Shown here: positions 23,031 to 25,150 of the stretch, piece by piece
How the letters are laid out: every line of letters begins with the position of its first letter
How positions within the stretch are numbered: position 1 is the first letter of the stretch
Assembly: GCA_023430705.1 (NCBI GenBank)
Contig: JAEYZJ010000160.1
Location: 1-25,150 of the forward strand
Reading direction: 5' to 3'
DNA length: 25,150 nt
Source of the DNA: Pseudomonadota bacterium
GTDB lineage: Bacteria > Pseudomonadota > Alphaproteobacteria > Rhizobiales > Devosiaceae
Translations under genes and position numbers: made by a program
Notes under the pieces: generated by a model
The model's database searches: none
Told to the model about the DNA's origin: nothing
The model's input: the letters and a program-made list of their open reading frames with translations, nothing else

Positions 23031-23425
23031 TGGGCAGCGGCAACGTCGGCATCGTCATCGTTTCGCACTCGCCGCTGGTGGCGGAGGGTGCGGCCGACAT
23101 GGTGCGCCAGATGGTCGGCGACGAGGTGCCGCTCGCCTGGTGCGGGGGCGACCCCTCGGGCGGCCTCGGCACGTCGGTTGAAGCGATCCTTGCCGCCATC
23201 GATCGCGCCTGGTCGGATCGCGGCGTCGCCATTCTCGTCGATCTGGGGGGCGCCGAGACCAATTCCGAGATGGCGATCGAGATGCTCGATGCCGATCGCG
23301 CCGGCAAGGTCGTCGTCTGCAACGCTCCCGTCGTCGAGGGCGCCGTCATGGCCGCCACCGAAGCCTCGGGCGGCGCCACGCTCGCCGAGGTCCGGGCCAC
23401 CGCCGAAGAACTGTCACCGGCCTGA
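23030..23425 (+). CDS. dhaM: DhaM EIIA-Man-type phosphotransferase subunit (single domain)
   Basis: This 131-residue EIIA of the mannose family accepts phosphate from HPr on His13 (IVIVSHSPLVAEG) and gives it to the ADP on DhaL. VAILVDLGGAETNSEMAIEML and VVCNAPVVEGAVMAATEASGG are typical of DhaM. E. coli DhaM is a fusion of EIIA, HPr and part of EI; here the EIIA stands alone and HPr and EI are separate downstream genes. The start overlaps the dhaL stop by one base; the stop is buried in the HPr gene's SD (GAGGAG). Confidence 0.92.
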   Translation: MGSGNVGIVIVSHSPLVAEGAADMVRQMVGDEVPLAWCGGDPSGGLGTSVEAILAAIDRAWSDRGVAILVDLGGAETNSEMAIEMLDADRAGKVVVCNAPVVEGAVMAATEASGGATLAEVRATAEELSPA

Positions 23426-23438
23426 GGAGTCCCTACCC

Positions 23439-23726
23439 ATGGCCGCGGCGCACGTTCTCATCACCCACGACGTCGGGCTCCACGCCCGCCCCTCGGTCAA
23501 GCTGACCAAGCTCGCCAAGGGGTTCGCCGCCCGCATCGAGCTCGCCCTCTCCGAGGAGGGGCCGTGGATCGATGCCAAGTCGATCGTCAAGGTCATGGCG
23601 ACGAAGGCGCCGAAGGGCTCGACGCTTCACCTGCGCGCCGATGGCGACGACGCCGAGGCCGCCGTCGCAGCGCTGGTCGGCCTCGTCGAGCGCGATTTCG
23701 ACGAGGGCTCCCATGCCGGCGCGTGA
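23439..23726 (+). CDS. HPr-family phosphocarrier protein dedicated to the Dha PTS
   Basis: This 95-residue HPr has the active-site His15 in HDVGLHARPSVKLTKLA and the regulatory-site region DAKSIVKVMA, where the serine corresponding to Ser46 is kept. KGSTLHLRADGDDAEAAVAALVGLVE completes the open-faced sandwich. It relays phosphate from the Enzyme I encoded next to the EIIA encoded before. The start is ATG 23439 behind GAGGAG at 23424-23429. It overlaps the Enzyme I gene by 14 nt. Context, rather than sequence, separates it from a PTS-Ntr NPr. Confidence 0.92.
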   Translation: MAAAHVLITHDVGLHARPSVKLTKLAKGFAARIELALSEEGPWIDAKSIVKVMATKAPKGSTLHLRADGDDAEAAVAALVGLVERDFDEGSHAGA

Positions 23727-25150
23727 GGTGGCCGGCACGATCGCCTCGCCGGGCTACGCCTCCGGCCCGCTTCATCTGCTCGAAACCGGTGCCGCCCGCT
23801 ACGCACCGAGCGGCGACGCCGCCGTCGAGGCCGAACGCCTCGCCAATGCCATCGGTGCCGCCGCCGCCACCGTCGCCGGGCTCATGGCCACGGCCGACCC
23901 CGACTCCGCCGCCATCCTCGAGTTCCAGGTCGCCATGCTCGAGGACGACAGCCTCGCCGAGCCGGCCTTTGCTGCAATCGCCGCGGGCGAGGCTGCCGCG
24001 ACGGCCTGGACCGCCGCCATGGCCGCCCACATCGCCGGTTACGAAGCCGCCGACGACAGCTACTTCCGCGCCCGCAGCGCCGATCTCGCCGATATCCGCG
24101 ACAGTGTGCTCCGCGCGCTTGCCGGCGTAGAGCACGGCGACCTGGCCGCGCCTGCCGGTGCCGTGCTCTGCGGCCGCGACATCACACCCACCCGCTTCCT
24201 CGCCACGGACTGGCAGCAGGGCGGCGCCATTCTCCTCGCCGAGGGCAGCCCCGCGAGCCATGTCGCGATGCTGGCGCGCTCACGCGGCGTGCCGATGCTG
24301 GTGGGGCTCGGCCATCTCGACGCGGCGGCCGGCGATCTCGTCCTCGTCGATGCCGAGCATGGCCGCGTCACCGTGCTGCCCGACACCGAGGCGCAGCACC
24401 AGTTCCTCACGGCCTCGACCGCCTACCGCCACGCCCTCGCCATCGCCCGCAGCCGGGCCCGCGATGCTGCGACCACCGCGCGCGGCGAGCGTGTCGATAT
24501 GCTGGTCAACATCGCCGAGCCCGTCGATGTGGACGCGATCGACATCGCCACTTGCGACGGCGTCGGGCTCATGCGCACCGAGTTCCTCTTCACCCGCGGC
24601 CTGCCCGGCGAGGAGGCCCAGTACGAGGCCTACCGCAAGGTCCTCGCATGGGCTGCCGGCAAGCCCGTCACCATCCGCACCGTCGATGCCGGCGGCGACA
24701 AGCCGGTCCCCGGCTACACCGTCGAGGAAGCCAATCCGTTCCTCGGCCAGCGCGGCATCCGCCTGTCGCTCGCCCGGCCCGACGTGTTCCGCGTACAGGT
24801 CCGCGCCCTGCTGCGCGCCGCTGTGCTCGGCGAGCTCAAGGTGATGTTCCCGATGGTCACCCTGGTCGAGGAGTACCGCGCTGCCGCGGCGATCTTCAGC
24901 CAGGAGGCGCAGGCCCTCGCCGACGCCGGCATCCCGCATCGGATGCCCCTGCTCGGCATCATGGTCGAGGTACCCGCCGTCGCCATCGATCCGGCCCCCT
25001 TCGCGGGCGTCGCCTTCTTCTCCATCGGCTCCAACGACCTGACCCAGTATGTCATGGCGGCGGGCCGCGACAGCGGCGCGGTCAACCATCTCGCCGATGT
25101 CCGTCACCCCGCCGTGCTCTCGCTGATCCGCAACGTCGCGCGCTTCGGCC
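23713..25150 (+). CDS. PTS Enzyme I (phosphoenolpyruvate-protein phosphotransferase), 3' end outside window
   Basis: 479 residues are visible; the frame runs off the window. The protein starts at once with the PEP-utiliser N-domain (ARE VAGTIASPGYASGPL) without a GAF domain, so it is a sugar-type Enzyme I and not EI-Ntr (PtsP). The phospho-histidine is His183 in EGSPASHVAMLAR. The PEP-binding barrel shows GVGLMRTEFLFTRG, TVDAGGDKP, NPFLGQRGIRL, KVMFPMV, GIMVEVPAVA and FSIGSNDLTQYVMAAGR. The active-site cysteine region would lie beyond the window. It feeds HPr and DhaM with PEP-derived phosphate. Confidence 0.93.
   Translation, partial: MPAREVAGTIASPGYASGPLHLLETGAARYAPSGDAAVEAERLANAIGAAAATVAGLMATADPDSAAILEFQVAMLEDDSLAEPAFAAIAAGEAAATAWTAAMAAHIAGYEAADDSYFRARSADLADIRDSVLRALAGVEHGDLAAPAGAVLCGRDITPTRFLATDWQQGGAILLAEGSPASHVAMLARSRGVPMLVGLGHLDAAAGDLVLVDAEHGRVTVLPDTEAQHQFLTASTAYRHALAIARSRARDAATTARGERVDMLVNIAEPVDVDAIDIATCDGVGLMRTEFLFTRGLPGEEAQYEAYRKVLAWAAGKPVTIRTVDAGGDKPVPGYTVEEANPFLGQRGIRLSLARPDVFRVQVRALLRAAVLGELKVMFPMVTLVEEYRAAAAIFSQEAQALADAGIPHRMPLLGIMVEVPAVAIDPAPFAGVAFFSIGSNDLTQYVMAAGRDSGAVNHLADVRHPAVLSLIRNVARFG

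Overview
The window is GC-rich, densely packed DNA from an alphaproteobacterium, most likely Hyphomicrobiales (Rhizobiales). A Devosia-like genus is my best guess, but that rests on gene content and style rather than any marker gene. The evidence is a hisS-hisZ-hisG operon with short-form HisG, strong G/C third-position bias, rhizobial-type palindromic intergenic repeats, tiny arginine-rich DUF1127-like proteins and many ATGA/GTGA/TTGA stop-start overlaps.

Layout. Positions 1-3247 (+) carry the end of an aromatic-type aminotransferase, a transaldolase/fructose-6-phosphate aldolase, a VOC-fold protein, an Mrp-type P-loop ATPase and a GNAT acetyltransferase. Positions 3260-7267 (-) carry the coupled operon hisS-hisZ-hisG followed by a TSUP membrane transporter. 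Positions 7268-8500 (+) hold an array of very small ORFs separated by GC-rich hairpins. Then come tag (-), a single-domain response regulator (+), an L,D-transpeptidase (+), a TadG-like von Willebrand A protein (+), a small unknown protein (-) and a small P-loop nucleotide-kinase-like protein (-).

The main biological unit is 13681-22351. A near-perfect sigma-54 promoter is followed at once by a guanidine-I (ykkC) riboswitch and a hairpin that pairs with the Shine-Dalgarno sequence of the first gene. The operon encodes an ABC importer (binding protein, permease, ATPase), two DUF1989 proteins (the carboxyguanidine deiminase CgdAB pair, usually annotated 'urea carboxylase-associated'), a 1177-residue biotin-dependent carboxylase (usually annotated urea carboxylase, here most likely guanidine carboxylase) and a free-standing allophanate hydrolase C-terminal domain. 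The logic is guanidine import, carboxylation, deimination to allophanate and breakdown to ammonia and CO2, under double control by nitrogen status (sigma-54) and guanidine (riboswitch). The amidase half of allophanate hydrolase is missing from the window, which is the main puzzle.

Positions 22371-25150 (+) start a second operon: dhaL, dhaM (EIIA only), a dedicated HPr and a dedicated Enzyme I that runs off the window. This is a PEP-to-dihydroxyacetone-type phosphorelay split into four genes. Its promoter is overlapped by three copies of a 9-bp element (ACTAAACAC), probably a repressor operator. No dhaK lies in the window.
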